Shown here in pieces: positions 10,901-20,299 of a stretch of DNA of 64,000 nt. Under the pieces are notes generated by a model that worked only from the letters and a program-made list of their open reading frames with translations, was not told where the DNA came from and ran no database searches. Made by a program: the position numbers and the translations under genes. Where the stretch lies: assembly GCF_032854445.1 (NCBI RefSeq), contig NC_088307.1:4032001-4096000 (forward strand). Direction: 5' to 3'. Numbering within the stretch: position 1 is the first letter of the stretch; each line of letters opens with the position of its first letter. The DNA is from Liolophura sinensis (taxonomy: Eukaryota; Mollusca; Polyplacophora; Chitonida; Chitonidae).

Positions 10901-11358
10901 ATTTCTATCAATTGCCACCAGTGAAAGGGAAACCTTTATACAAAGATGACATTGGATTTAATCTCTGGTCTGAGTTCAAAATAGTGGAACTAACTAAAGT
11001 GATGAGACAAAAAGATCAAAGCTTTGCAAATATGTTAAACCGTCTTCGTATCCGTAAAAAGACTGAGAGAATCACAGCTTCGGATATTTGTATGTTGACT
11101 GAGCGCGAGACCGGAGAAGAAGAAGGTGATATTCATATATTTGCAACAAATCAACAAGTTACAGAATTCAATCTCTCTAAATTGTCTCAAAGTGAAGAGG
11201 AAATTATTTCTTTTGATGCTGAAGACTTTGAGAAGGATCAAAGGACTGGAAAACTTCAGAAAAGAGACAATCAGTTCATAAGTACGATGTATTCTAATTT
11301 GCCCAGAAAACTGTCTTTAACAGTAGGAGCTCGAGTGTTACTTATGAAAAAACATTGA
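4903..11358 (+). CDS. Helitron Rep-helicase polyprotein, main part (C76-like, OTU, Rep, helicase start)
   Basis: Codons are numbered from 4882, where the open frame begins at TTG, probably inside intron. Domains in order: a C76/M48USP-like cysteine protease at about 35-235 (Gln41, Cys54 in SGAQC, Asp183-x-His185); an OTU protease at about 298-425 (Asp304-Gly-Asn-Cys307, His419); an 18-residue Lys/Tyr repeat at about 572-751; a Cys-rich DUF6570-like region at about 800-1000; a Helitron-like N/Rep domain from about 1120, with HUH at His1324-Thr-His1326 and Tyr1519/Tyr1523 before Lys1526; and a Pif1-family helicase with Walker A Lys1885 and Walker B Asp1968-Glu1969. Rep nicks and joins single strands and the helicase unwinds during rolling-circle transposition. 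The frame breaks at an A run (about 11345-11350) and helicase motifs V-VI continue in the next ORF. The domain calls are by eye. Confidence 0.88.
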   Translation, partial: ETKGDGNVSKNNDSDESGTVGFTEISTVCGHFHQGHPQFMPNSGAQCVANSCSAILYDKVKPVSMWTSNDLDAVLISGDELYSNVKPNLPAGETHLLISDIPDVMDMHNGTFGIRAGESLTGYVLGTVHADLQSDIFMPLRDALERTLSVFTSCLITFNSSTFAIIKRDQYLYVVDSHSRNVEGVQVVDGTAVSIRYTGLEGVFQHCSRLAISLNTGEYEQFEITGVDVVTHEDHADSGDVMHVQTTWTSLSFNPLTDEDQSLMCTKLELQKLPELDGLGSCSFLGEPCRTKKIKMDGNCFFRALSFAISGTEENHRRLRLLTVKHLRENSRLFSPYLRDGHVTVESYLQSSQMKYLHTWATEVEILAASDMLQTDIYTYSESWLLFSKSQAREQMNNSTRAIYLHHVSSCHYDVVICVKNQSLDLCAGNCLLCSNHSTGGIKSITHVKCEEDDNIVKGDAVGSRKDNGNKWFFGKELKKKLHREHIQQKRLITVHDCTDVIKKPYAGLQDTKKDPNTYGANVSYRRHILAAYKEKYAKPDYRESAIRQGKQRYSSDELYQNRIKAYSKAKYLSDTKHKQKVKAYSKERYLSDTKHKQKVKAYSKERYLSDTRHKQKVKAYSKQKYLSDTRHKQKVKAYSQAKYMTDTRHREMVKSYSQAKYMMDTRHKEMVKTYSKAKYMMDTRHKEKVKTYSKAKYMMDTRHKEKVKTYSKAKYMMDARHKQKVKAYSKRKYMDDEFRKNKQSQLKKKYSESKSYRKDVINRQLERRRQRIADLSCIDRVTSVFQNLISDAPHHVCTVCHRRFFRGQVVICKQESYSQIGQLAGKLAAKCISTRYVHTCSSDCNVPCIIYLSPYSKLWICYTCHRKIRSGILPAEASVNSLQVECVPYELSCLNQLEQHLIAKHIPFAKVAALPRGGQRSVHGPVVCVPSNIDTTISSLPRPESDDQLIRVKLKRKLSYKGHYRYQFVNTARIEKALEYLKENNPHYQDVNFNNNWVNNLSSAGNDKESDNDSLPDLCNSEQPSSNEGGKTDTGNDVEYLDSSHTGDQGLMIDSCLQPVDIGQEILDQFADNVLCLAPSEGNDPIRLLMNEENEAKAFPVLFPKGSPTYHDNREKKITISRYLNTRLMHADSRFAKSTEYIFYAQYLSEIQQVLSTVSIALRKSRQPETEQNITINKLTDYDSLREILKTDSGFKFLKPIRGTPAYWQSAQKDLFAMLRQLGIPTWFCSFSAADMRWSEFIQALLVEEGSDIDITDMDWSAKCELIRENPVMAARMFEHRFQCFLKEFLLSPANPVGKIIDYFYRVEFQHRGSPHTHCLFWVENAPKLDHNSDEEVTAFIDKYVTCEMPPSDDEVLQEIVSSVQKHSSLHSKSCRKKGTNCRFNFPRPPSMCTFISRPNSSDVHNNDCNEASIEREMNCEEAKEILEALWKALSNQEHAFGNTEDLFTTVGINQDQFQEAYTMLSKRASVVLRRGVDDVWLNQYSPDLLRAWNGNMDIQFVLDAYSCIVYIISYISKSEREMGLLLEQARKETLNGNEDTKQALKKLGAVYLQSREVSAQEAVFRVCNLHLKECSRFVQFIPVGDAIKMSLPLNVIQNKLSGGDLNVDDMWMTSIIDRYKNRPDGDEFEVMCLATFCSEFRVLPKSEKISRKAQNEGLVHKLRSNMGYIRRRTQTKPAVVRYPRFSPENQSEKYFQSILQLFLPYRTDSQLKPDGFNSFEYFFETGAVSLLCNTRVELVKDIVNRNKASFETDADQIARAEEILEMGGHLEDAWAQMYPETEAERISCFEEIEELDEVPCEAKDIPDLVQNQKSDYTVEPQRGDLFGNEAKDLLRSLNEQQLEVFYKVRKWCLEKLNDLDTEPFYLFITGGAGTGKTHLIRSLHFEANRLLARCLSKPDDTSILITAPTGVAAFNIGASTIHSTFGIPVDVKLPYQPLGEEKLSTLRSKYSSLQILIIDEISMVDHKLLAYIHGRLRQIKQCKDYSPFGKVSVIAVGDFYQLPPVKGKPLYKDDIGFNLWSEFKIVELTKVMRQKDQSFANMLNRLRIRKKTERITASDICMLTERETGEEEGDIHIFATNQQVTEFNLSKLSQSEEEIISFDAEDFEKDQRTGKLQKRDNQFISTMYSNLPRKLSLTVGARVLLMKKH
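6595..7134 (+). repeat. 54-bp in-frame tandem repeat coding 18-residue Lys/Tyr motif
   Basis: Ten copies of a unit of the form KAYSKxKYxxDTRHKxxV lie inside the Helitron ORF. The last copy is degenerate. Neighbouring units are nearly identical at DNA level, so the array is still homogenising. It is strongly basic, and a role in nucleic-acid binding or nuclear import is a guess. Similar Lys/Tyr repeats occur in other animal Helitron proteins. Confidence 0.9.
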
Positions 11359-11374
11359 TGTTTCCGATGGTCTT

Positions 11375-12499
11375 GTGAATGGAGTCTTTGGCACAGTCTC
11401 ACATATTCCATGTCCAGCAAGAGGTGAAGATGTACCAAATGTGATTTATGTTGTATTTGACAGTGACAGAGTTGGTACTAAGACGAGGAGAGAGAGTCAA
11501 ATCCCTGATTGTGTACCATCCAGCAGTACACCAATTCACCGGGTAGAAGATAGAGTGAGTGCACGTGGTGGAATCAGAAGACAGTTTCCGCTGAAGTTAA
11601 GTTATGCTTGTACTGTACACAAGCTCCAAGGTGTCACTCTTGACAGAGCAGTTGTTTCCCTGGACAAAATATTTGCTGCAGGCCAAGCTTATGTGGCGTT
11701 AAGTCGTGTGAGATCACTGGAGGGTTTGACCATTCAGGATTTTAAAGAGTCTGTTATTTATTGTAATGATAGTATTACTGAAGCACTCTTGTCTATGTCG
11801 CCTTTCATATCTGAAGACAACAATGACCAAGAAGCTAGTTTGGTGGAATTCAAGTTTATTCTTCATAATATACAAGGATTAAGATCTCATATTCATGACA
11901 TCAAAGGGGACAAAAGATTTACAACATCACATGCAATCTGTATTACAGAAACTTGGCTATCTTCTGATGAGTCAAGACAAGGACGATACCTAGAGGGATT
12001 CACATTCAACCATAAGACAAGAATTCAAAGCTACGATCAAAGCAATCCATTGTTCAAGGAGTTACAACAACAAGCACATGGAGGGGTTGGCATTTTTCAC
12101 AAATCTGATATAAAATGTGAAATGTTGGATCTCGCTATTCCTAACTTGGAGAGTATGGCATTTTACTTCAATGATCCAAACTTTGCCGTCATTGTCATTT
12201 ACAGGCCATTGTCTTATAGTCTTCCTATTTTCATACAAAATCTAGATAAACTACTGAAAAAACTGGTGAATCTTCCATATGGTTGTGCAGTAGTTGGAGA
12301 TTTCAATGAGAACATATTGAAGTCGAATGTCATTTCAAAACTGTTTGCCTCTTACCATTTTCAGCAGCTTGTGAAAGAACCAACCACAGAAAACGGGACA
12401 CTGATTGATCATGTTTATGTCAGACATGTCCATTTGAAAACAGTCAAAGTCATTCCGACTTATTTTAGCTACCACGATGCCATTATGTCCACATTATGA
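11375..12499 (+). CDS. Helitron polyprotein, C-terminal part (helicase motifs V-VI and APE-like endonuclease)
   Basis: This is the continuation of the preceding ORF, shifted by one base. Removing one A from the run near 11345-11350 would make it contiguous. Residues counted from 11375: helicase motif V (YACTVHKLQG, about 84-93) and motif VI (AYVALSRVRS), then an endonuclease/exonuclease/phosphatase domain from about 158. Visible endonuclease motifs are Asn165 in LHNIQG, Glu192 in ITETW, Asp309/Asn311 in VGDFNEN and a C-terminal SYHD at 365-368. APE-like nucleases usually have Ser-Asp-His at that last site, so Tyr366 is unusual. The ORF ends soon after this motif at TGA 12497-12499, as expected for an endonuclease at the C terminus. 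Confidence 0.85.
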   Translation: MNGVFGTVSHIPCPARGEDVPNVIYVVFDSDRVGTKTRRESQIPDCVPSSSTPIHRVEDRVSARGGIRRQFPLKLSYACTVHKLQGVTLDRAVVSLDKIFAAGQAYVALSRVRSLEGLTIQDFKESVIYCNDSITEALLSMSPFISEDNNDQEASLVEFKFILHNIQGLRSHIHDIKGDKRFTTSHAICITETWLSSDESRQGRYLEGFTFNHKTRIQSYDQSNPLFKELQQQAHGGVGIFHKSDIKCEMLDLAIPNLESMAFYFNDPNFAVIVIYRPLSYSLPIFIQNLDKLLKKLVNLPYGCAVVGDFNENILKSNVISKLFASYHFQQLVKEPTTENGTLIDHVYVRHVHLKTVKVIPTYFSYHDAIMSTL

Positions 12500-12639
12500 G
12501 AAGAGCAGGTAGATGATAGGTGTCATATGGACCTTAATGATGACTTGTTATATACTGACAACTGGCTTACGGGTTGACCTGAAAATTCAGAAACTCCATA
12601 TTGCATAAAGGCTACATACTTTATGAATATTGTATTCTG

Positions 12640-15600
12640 TAACAAAACAGTAATGGCTATGCTGCAACTGTATTCTGATGCTAAAGTGATATATGGCTGT
12701 CCAACTTATGGCTATACTACAAGTAAAGCAATAGTTTGAATACTGTCCTTCCACGCTGTACTCACAATAAAGCAGTACACAGCTATCATACTGCCTCGCT
12801 TCACTGAAACTCAAACAGTACCGGCTATTGTACTGCCTGGTTTTACTGAGACTGAAACAATACCAGCTATCGTATTGCCTGGATTTACTGAAACTAAACC
12901 AGTACCGGCTATTGTACTGCCTGGCTTTACTGAAACTAAAGCAGTACTGGCTCTTGTACTGTCTGGCTTTACTGAAACTGAAACAGTACCGGCTATCACA
13001 CTGCCTGGCTTTACTGAAACTGAAACAGTACCGGCTATCGTACTCCCTGAATTTACTGAAACTGAAACAGTACCGGCTATCCTACTACCTGGCTTTATTG
13101 AAACTGAAACAGTAACAGCTATTGTACTGTCTGGCTATACTGAAACTAAAGCAGTACCGGCTATCGTACTGCCTGGCTATACTGAAATTGAAACTGTACC
13201 GACTATCATACTATCTGGCTTTATTGAAACTGAAACAGTACCGGCTATCGTACTACCTGGCTTTACTGAAAATCAAAGAGTACCGGCTATCGTACTGCCT
13301 GAATTTACTGAAACTGAAACAGTACCGGCTATCGTACTACCTGGCTTTATTGAAACTGAAACAGTACCGGCTATCGTACTGCCTGGCTATACTGAAACTA
13401 AAGCAGTACCGGCTATCGTACTGCCTGGCTATACTGAAACTGAAACAGTACCGGCTATTGTACTGCCTGGCTATACTGAAACTGAAACTATACCGACTAT
13501 CATACTACCTGGCTATATTGAAACTGATACAGTACCGGCTATTGTACTGCCTGGCTATACTGAAACTAAAGCAGTACCGGCTATCGTACTGCCTGGCTAT
13601 ACTGAAACTAAAGCAGTACCGGCTATTGTACTGCCTGGCTATACTGAAACAGTACCGGCTATCGTACTGCCTGGCTATACTAAAAGTAAAGCAGTACCGG
13701 CTAATGTACTATCTGGCTTTACTGAAACAGTACCGGCTATTGTACTGTCTGGCTATACTGAAACTAAAAGAGTACCGGCTATTGTACTGTCTGGCTGTAC
13801 TGAAACAGTACCGGCTATTGTACTGTCTGGCTATACTGAAACTAAAGCAGTACCGGCTATCGTACTGCCTGGCTATACTGAAACTGAAACTATACCGACT
13901 ATCATACTACCTGGCTATATTGAAACTGATACAGTACCGGCTATTGTACTGCCTGGCTATACTGAAACTAAAGCAGTACCGGCTATCGTACTGCCTGGCT
14001 ATACTGAAACTAAAGCAGTACCGGCTATTGTACTGCCTGACTTAACTGAAACAGTACCGGCTATCGTACTGCCTGGCTATACTAAAAGTAAAGCAGTACC
14101 GGCTAATGTACTATCTGGCTTTACTGAAACAGTACCGGCTATTGTACTGTCTGACTATACTGGAACTAAAAGAGTACCGGCTATTGTACTGTCTGGCTGT
14201 ACTGAAACAGTACCGGCTATTGTACTGTCTGGCTATACTGAAACTAAAGCAGTACCGGCTATCGTACTGCCTGGCTATACTGAAACTGAAACAGTACCGG
14301 CTATTGTACTGCCTGGCTATACTGAAACTGTACCGGCTATTGTACTGTCTGGCTATACTAAAGCAGTACCGACTATCGTACTGCCTGGCTATACTGAAAC
14401 TAAAGCAGTACCGGCTATTGTACTGCCTGGCTTTACTGAAACTAAAGCAGTACCGGCTATCGTACTGCCTGTCTATACTGAAACTAAAGCAGTACCGGCT
14501 ATCGTACTGCCTGGCTATACTGAAACTAAAGCAATACCGGCTATCATACTGCCTGACTATCCTGAAACTAAAGCAGTACCGGCTATCGTACTGCCTGGCT
14601 ATACTGAAACTAAGGCAGTACCAGCTATCGCTCTGCCTGGCTATACTGAAACTAAAGCAGTACCGGCTGTCGTACTGCCTGGCTATACTCAACCTAAAGC
14701 AGTACCGGCTATCGTACTGCCTGGCTATACTCAAAGTAAAGCAGTACCGGCTATCGTACTGCCTTGCTGTACTGAAACTAAAGCAGCACTGGCTATCGTA
14801 CTGCTTGGCTATACTGAAACTAAAGCAGTACCGGTTATCATGCTGCTTGGCTATACTGAAACTAAAGCAGCACTAGCTATCCTACTACCTCATTTCACTG
14901 AAACTGAAACAGTTCCGGCTATCGTACTGCTTGGCTATACTGAAACTAAAGCAGTACCGGTTATCATACTGCTTGGCTGTACTGAAACTAATGCAGTACT
15001 GGCTATCGTACTGCCTGATTTCACTGAAACTGAAACAGTACCGGCTATCGTACTGCTTGGCTATACTGAATTTAAAGCAGTACCGGTTATCATACTGCTT
15101 GGCTATACTGAAACTAATGCAGTACCGGCCATCGTACTGCCTGGCTATTCTGAAACGAAAGCATTACCGGCTATCGTACTGCCTGGCTGTACTGAAACTA
15201 AAGCAGTACCGGCTGTCGTACTGCCTGGCTATACTGAAAGTAAAGCAGTACCGTCTATAGTAATGCCTGGCTATACTGAAACTAAAGCAGTACCGGCTAT
15301 CGTACTGCCTGACTTCACTGAAACTGAAACAGTACCGGCTATCGTACTGCCTGACTTCACTGAAACTGAAACAGTACCAGCTATCGTACTGCTTGGCTAT
15401 ACTGAAACTAAAGCAGTACCGGTTTTCATACTGCTTGGCCAAACTGAAACTAAAGCAGTACTGGCTATCATACTGCCTGGCTATACTTAAACTAAAGCAG
15501 TGTTCGCTATCGTACTGCCTGGACTTACTGAAACTAAAGCAGTACCGGCTATCGTACTGCCTGACTTTACTGAAGCTAAAGCAGTACCGGCTATCGTACT

Positions 15601-16185
15601 GCCTGACTATACTGAAGCTAAAGCAGTACCGGCTATCGTACTGCCTGACTATACTGAAACTAAAGCAGTACCGGCTATCGTACTGTCTAGCTATACTGAA
15701 ACTGAAACAGTATCGGCTATTGTACTGCCTGGCCATATTGAAACTAAAGCAGTACTGGCTATCATACTGCCTGGGTAAACTGAAACTAAAACAGTACGGG
15801 CTATCGTACTGCCTGGCTATACTCAAACTAAAGCAGTACCGGCTATCGTACTGCATGGCTATACTCAAAGTAAAGCAGTGCCGGCTATCGTACTGCCTGA
15901 CCTTGCTACAAGTAAAGCAGTGCCGGCTATCACACTGCCTTACTATGCTACAAGTAAAGCAGTACCGGCTATCGTACTGTCTGGCTATATTGAAACTGAA
16001 AGCAGTACCGGCTATCGTACTGCCTGGCTGCAGTGAAAGTAAAGCAGTACCGGAAATTGTACTGCCTAACTATTTTGAAACTAAAGCAGTACCAGCTATT
16101 TTACTGCTTGGCCATATTGAACCTAAGGCAGTATCGGCTTTCATACTGCCTGAAACCCAAGCAGTGCAGGCCATTGTGCTAAAAC
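12640..16185. repeat. About 3.5-kb 42/36-bp minisatellite, open in several frames
   Basis: Roughly 80 units of 42 bases (some 36 or other lengths), consensus around gcagtaccggctat-cgtactgcctggctatactgaaactaaa. Both edges are degenerate. One frame would read VPAIVLPGYTETKA repeats for 871 codons up to a TAA at 15488-15490. A second stop lies at 15776-15778 and a one-base insertion near 15998. Other frames on both strands are also open over long stretches because the unit length divides by three and the unit lacks stops there. The long ORF starts at TTG, has almost no ATG and shows no domain. I call it non-coding satellite, perhaps linked to the Helitron 3' region. Confidence 0.85.
12766..12771 (+). 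other. Candidate polyadenylation signal of the Helitron gene
   Basis: Canonical AATAAA 267 bases after the endonuclease stop codon. It lies at the degenerate edge of the following minisatellite. Confidence 0.3.
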
Positions 16186-18119
16186 TAAAGGTAAGTATCT
16201 TTGTAGGAAAATATTATGATTTATATGAACCCATGTCACTCAATTAGTCAGCCCCCTAAAGATATTGGGAGGTCTCTTTGTCCTATGACTGAAATAATGT
16301 TTTAAACATTACTTCGAAAACAAATCACATGCTCATTCACTCGTCCTCAAAAAAACACTTCAAAACCGTTAACATGCGAAGAAACTTTTGTACATAGCTT
16401 AATCATGTAATATTCATAGTTGTGATTAATGTGCTGGATTTGTTCTTTTAAACAAGCTTTGGTTGTGAAAATCTTAGTAATTGTTGGCAATGGAGCTGGT
16501 GGGTGAAAAGAATTGCTCTGATAACTGCAACTACAGCTTGCTGTGAAGTGCAATCCCAGAAATCCAGTGCTTATCGATGCAGCTCAGATTGTATCCTCAG
16601 TTGTCTTCTAGATAATGTAAGTGTTTGGTGTATGGAGTTTGTAATGTTTGTGACATCTTCCTTTTTGGTATTTGACATGCTAATTTACACTTACAGTGTT
16701 ATGCTCGGACTATAACATATTAAGCTCACTAGTCATTAGGTGTAAACACATGCCTCTGACGGGGCTTTATTTATTATCTCTTTAGCTCGTAGTTTTTAAT
16801 ATTAGAGTTGATAAGAGTTCAGCTTATGTAATAATTTTAGATTGATTAATTAATCTGTGCTGATTATTGTGTTGAAAATAAGCCTATGTTTCCTAAATTT
16901 ATTCCTACTGCCAACCTATTTAAAACGTTGGATAGAAAGAAAGAAATTAATGACGGAATTTCCACATTTTGTTTACAACAGGCACTTCAGTGATTAATTT
17001 CTTGGGACCTTGGTGGCAAGATGGACCTCCTGCAGTCCTTCGCTGTATAATACAAGTGAGGAAATTATCACTGACTTGCCACTATTCCTGTAAAACTACT
17101 GGATAAATTTTGGTCAAAATTCTCAAACTTGTGAATGAATTTATGATCTTGAACTTTCATGAATCATGAATGAATGTCTCAAAACCAGTTTCCATTAACC
17201 AATTAGATGTAATTTAAAAGACGGGAGAAAATATATATTAGCTAAAATAACACATATACAAAGGTAGGGTAGATATTTCAAGGTACAGGTGTAACAGTCT
17301 TATGACTAGAATATTGTGGGCGTTAAGATCACTTCAAGGAATCGCTTTTTCATAAAGCTAGTGCAAACCGACTGAAAATGTCTTAAAATGACATGATTTG
17401 CTTGAATTGTTTTCACTGGTTTCGTGTTAATGTTAAAATATGACTGTATTTTCAGGTGCTCTCCTCTTACCCATACCACTCCGCGTTTATCTTCGGATAG
17501 ACACTGGCAGCTCAGGACTTTATGGAATGGACCAGTATATCCCGCAAAAAAATGAAACAAAATGGCAGCAAAGAACTCGAAAGTCGTATATGTCATCTTA
17601 AGTCAGCATCACTGTGGGCGATGGGGAGCAACACATCCATCTAAACAAATGTTACCTCCTCCAGAACACTAATACTGCGAAGAATTTGCGCATGTGGTTT
17701 CTTTTTATGACAACTTCACAAGTCTATGATATGTAAGTTAGATCTGCCGAGAAGGATGATAAAAAGTTGGGTGTGCAGAGAGGCATGATTCGTATGGCAA
17801 ATAAAGAAAATCGCCAAATCACAGAAGCTGTCGGCTGGCTGGAAAGTTGAAGAAACAACATCGAGATTGAATTAAATGATGGCCTGTAATAGCTTCAAAA
17901 AACTCTCGCTATTTCTAATTCAGGTATTGACCACTCCGGATCTGAGCTGCATGTAACAAACCCTTTATGGTGGTAACATTTATTGGTGGTAACATCTAAA
18001 TGACCTGTCTATACATACTTCACTAACTGTACCGTAACACCATCATGTTTGCGAAACTGAAACTGTGATTCAAAATTGTGGTGATATATATTCGCCTTAC
18101 ATATCTCAAATCGCTGTGA
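16186..18119. other. Intergenic, nothing recognised
   Basis: AT-rich, with ORFs of at most about 100 codons and no recognisable domain. Splice-like signals occur (for example gtaagtat at about 16191) but do not build a gene. Confidence 0.4.
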
Positions 18120-18290
18120 GTTCAACTCCAGCTCATGCTGGCTTCGTCTCTGGCCGTAAGTGCAAAGGTCTGTCAACAACCTGCAGAAGGTCCCTACAGC
18201 CCGGTTTCCTCCCACCATGATGCTGGCCGCCGTCGTACAAGTGAAATATTCCGTGGTACGGCGTACCACCAATCAAATAAGTAAATAAAG
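18120..18290 (+). mobile_element. SINE with (AATAAA)n tail
   Basis: Full-looking copy: 'ctggccgtaagtgcaaaggtctgtc', 'gtttcctcccaccatgatgctgg', 'gtacaagtgaaatattc', 'caccaatcaaataagtaaataaa'. Minus-strand ORFs across it are chance. Confidence 0.85.
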
Positions 18291-19675
18291 ACATACCCCA
18301 AAGTATGGGCATCTCTGATTTTTGTAAATACAATGACAGGGCTGGAAAATGTGACTTTTTTTTAGTCGCTCCGGCGGGCAACCAAGTCGTTCAACTCTGG
18401 TTGACCCCTTTCACCTTGCTTGCCACCCACTTTTTGTGTCAGTTTGGTATGTGATCATTTAACGTACAGTAAAATAAAATGCAATGACATTAATAATTTC
18501 TGATAACAGTGATTTTCGGATTAGTGCTGAAGTGGTTAACACTGAGAAATGGTTAAATACGTTTTGATCCATAAGTTATGTTGCCTTTGAATACCCTTTT
18601 GAACAGTATGGAACTGGGTTTTTAAGTAGCCATATGCATTTTCATTGATGTACGGATCGGGTGACAATCCACTTACATTTTTGTGAACAGAATGGTTTGG
18701 ACTTGTATTTTTTTAACCAAATTCAATGCACGGTCGATTCATAAGTGAAATGTACACTTCATCCAAATATAACGGTAAGCCAACATATTTCCAGGATGAT
18801 ACAGAAGACGGCTTATATCGGATATATAGTAGCAAATCAATCACGTATGCTTTGTACGGTATATTGGACCGTGATTATAATATTTGGTGTTATATTTTGT
18901 TGTTGTGTGAGACGACCTTGTAGGATGAATTAAGTTTTGTAACAGAAAATGTAAACCAAGGGAAAGGTCGTTGTTGAGCGAATATACAGTTCGAAGCATT
19001 TTCATTTTTATCATGTACTGTGAAGAGTTCTTTTCCGTCGAGCCCCAGTAAGCGTCAATTTCATTTAGCTTATGTATGTAAGATTGGTACAACCGGCTAG
19101 CCGACAAGGCCGATGGGAGTTTGAACGGCCAAACGATGTTTAATTCTGAATCGGTCTGAAATTTTCGCTTGGTACATGTTACATTGTGTTTTGTCAAAGT
19201 AGGTCCAAAGGGCAGAACTCTTGATCAGTGATTGTTTCGACCATGGAAACTCTGCAGTTTTGCGGACATGCATTCCTGGCTTTCCCTCTGAGCGAGTCAC
19301 GCAACCGCTCAAATGCGGCTTCACTTACGGGGTCGTCTCAAATTTTCGAATGGTCATTTATCTATTCCAATTCTGTCGATTTTCTAACCGTTCACTGGTC
19401 CCCCTTTTCGGCACTAATTCTGATATATATGTAACTTTACCTGAATAAAGAAAATGTACTTTTCACTTTTGTGTTATTCATTTGCTGTATATTTTCAACA
19501 ATCCCCACCAATTAAACAGTTTACTTTCTTCACTGGCATTAACATACATATATAATGGAAAATATTTCGATTCCTGTACAGCACAGTGACATAGGCTTGT
19601 GCAGTCAGGTTAATTAAAGTATGTACAAACAATACATGTACTTTCAATTTGTGCCCACATTATCAAACATATATG
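18291..19675. other. Intergenic, nothing recognised
   Basis: Short ORFs only. I recognise no domain, RNA or repeat. Confidence 0.4.
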
Positions 19676-19930
19676 GACCGCCCCAGTGGTTTGTTGGTTA
19701 GAGTGTACGCCTCGAGGTCCAGAGATACCATTGGCATTAAAATGGTACTTGTTGCTGCCACGAATGGCGCCCAGCGCTAAGGGTTCCGAGTAGGGAGACA
19801 GGACTCGTCAGCCAGATGTCGGTTTATAATATGACTGGCTGAGGTGTCTGGTGTCTTCGGTATGGTATTTCAGTAGCGGCAGAACTTTGACGGCATTCAC
19901 CCTGCCGATCCAATATGCACTGATCGTATA
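19676..19930 (+). mobile_element. tRNA-derived SINE
   Basis: The tRNA-like head (ccagtggtttgttggttagag, gaggtccagagatacc) is followed by the body with gcgcccagcgctaagggtt, gggagacaggactcgtcagcc, tgactggctgaggtgtctgg and tttcagtagcggcag. The same body order occurs at 30360 and 41480. The 3' boundary is uncertain because a piece of the next repeat family follows. Confidence 0.75.
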
Positions 19931-19944
19931 ACATCGTTTATACT

Positions 19945-20110
19945 TCCAGGTCTCGATCCACGACCTGCCATGCACATACTGACTGCTCTACCGATAACTC
20001 GGCCGTTTTCACAAACCCAACACCTGCACCATGGCACATCTCGATGTCTGTCAATCACCGTGACCTGCTTAACGTATAGTAAAGACAAGGTCTGCGCAAA
20101 ACAAAACTAA
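19945..20110. repeat. Diverged partial copy of the 20-30 kb repeat family
   Basis: The stretch from 'ccaggtctcgatccacgacctgcc' through 'aacgtatagtaaagacaagg' to 'gcgcaaaacaaa' matches the internal segment of the units that follow (compare 21417-21580). On the minus strand it has tRNA-like boxes (ggtagagcagt, ggatcgagacc). Confidence 0.7.
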
Positions 20111-20299
20111 CTTTTAAAAATACGTACACAAGATACACTGGTTAAGCCAATCGCTACTGCAGTGCAAGCCAGACAATTAGGAGAACATAGATATGAGACA
20201 TACTCTTGGCAGTCATCCATACATTGTATTACACTACATAGCTTGTAAATGTAAATGTGCGGAATGTCGTTAATCTGCCTTTGGACATTTCTTTAAAAA

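Larger units (their letters stand above)
3103..12771 (+). mobile_element. Near-complete Helitron, Helentron type (Rep-helicase plus endonuclease)
   Basis: A rolling-circle transposon with an almost full-length coding region. HUH Rep nuclease and Pif1-like helicase lie in one reading frame, followed by an APE-type endonuclease, the arrangement known from Helentrons/Helitron2. N-terminal protease domains and a Cys-rich region precede Rep. The limits given run from the putative first exon to an AATAAA at 12766-12771. The real termini (5' and 3' ends, 3' hairpin) were not found. The single frameshift and lack of other stops suggest a young insertion. Confidence 0.85.

Noticed and set aside
12875-15490. 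871-codon ORF of VPAIVLPGYTETKA repeats as a protein gene
   Set aside because: Begins at TTG, nearly lacks ATG, other frames on both strands are open over the same DNA, and stops and a frameshift follow. The openness comes from the unit length.
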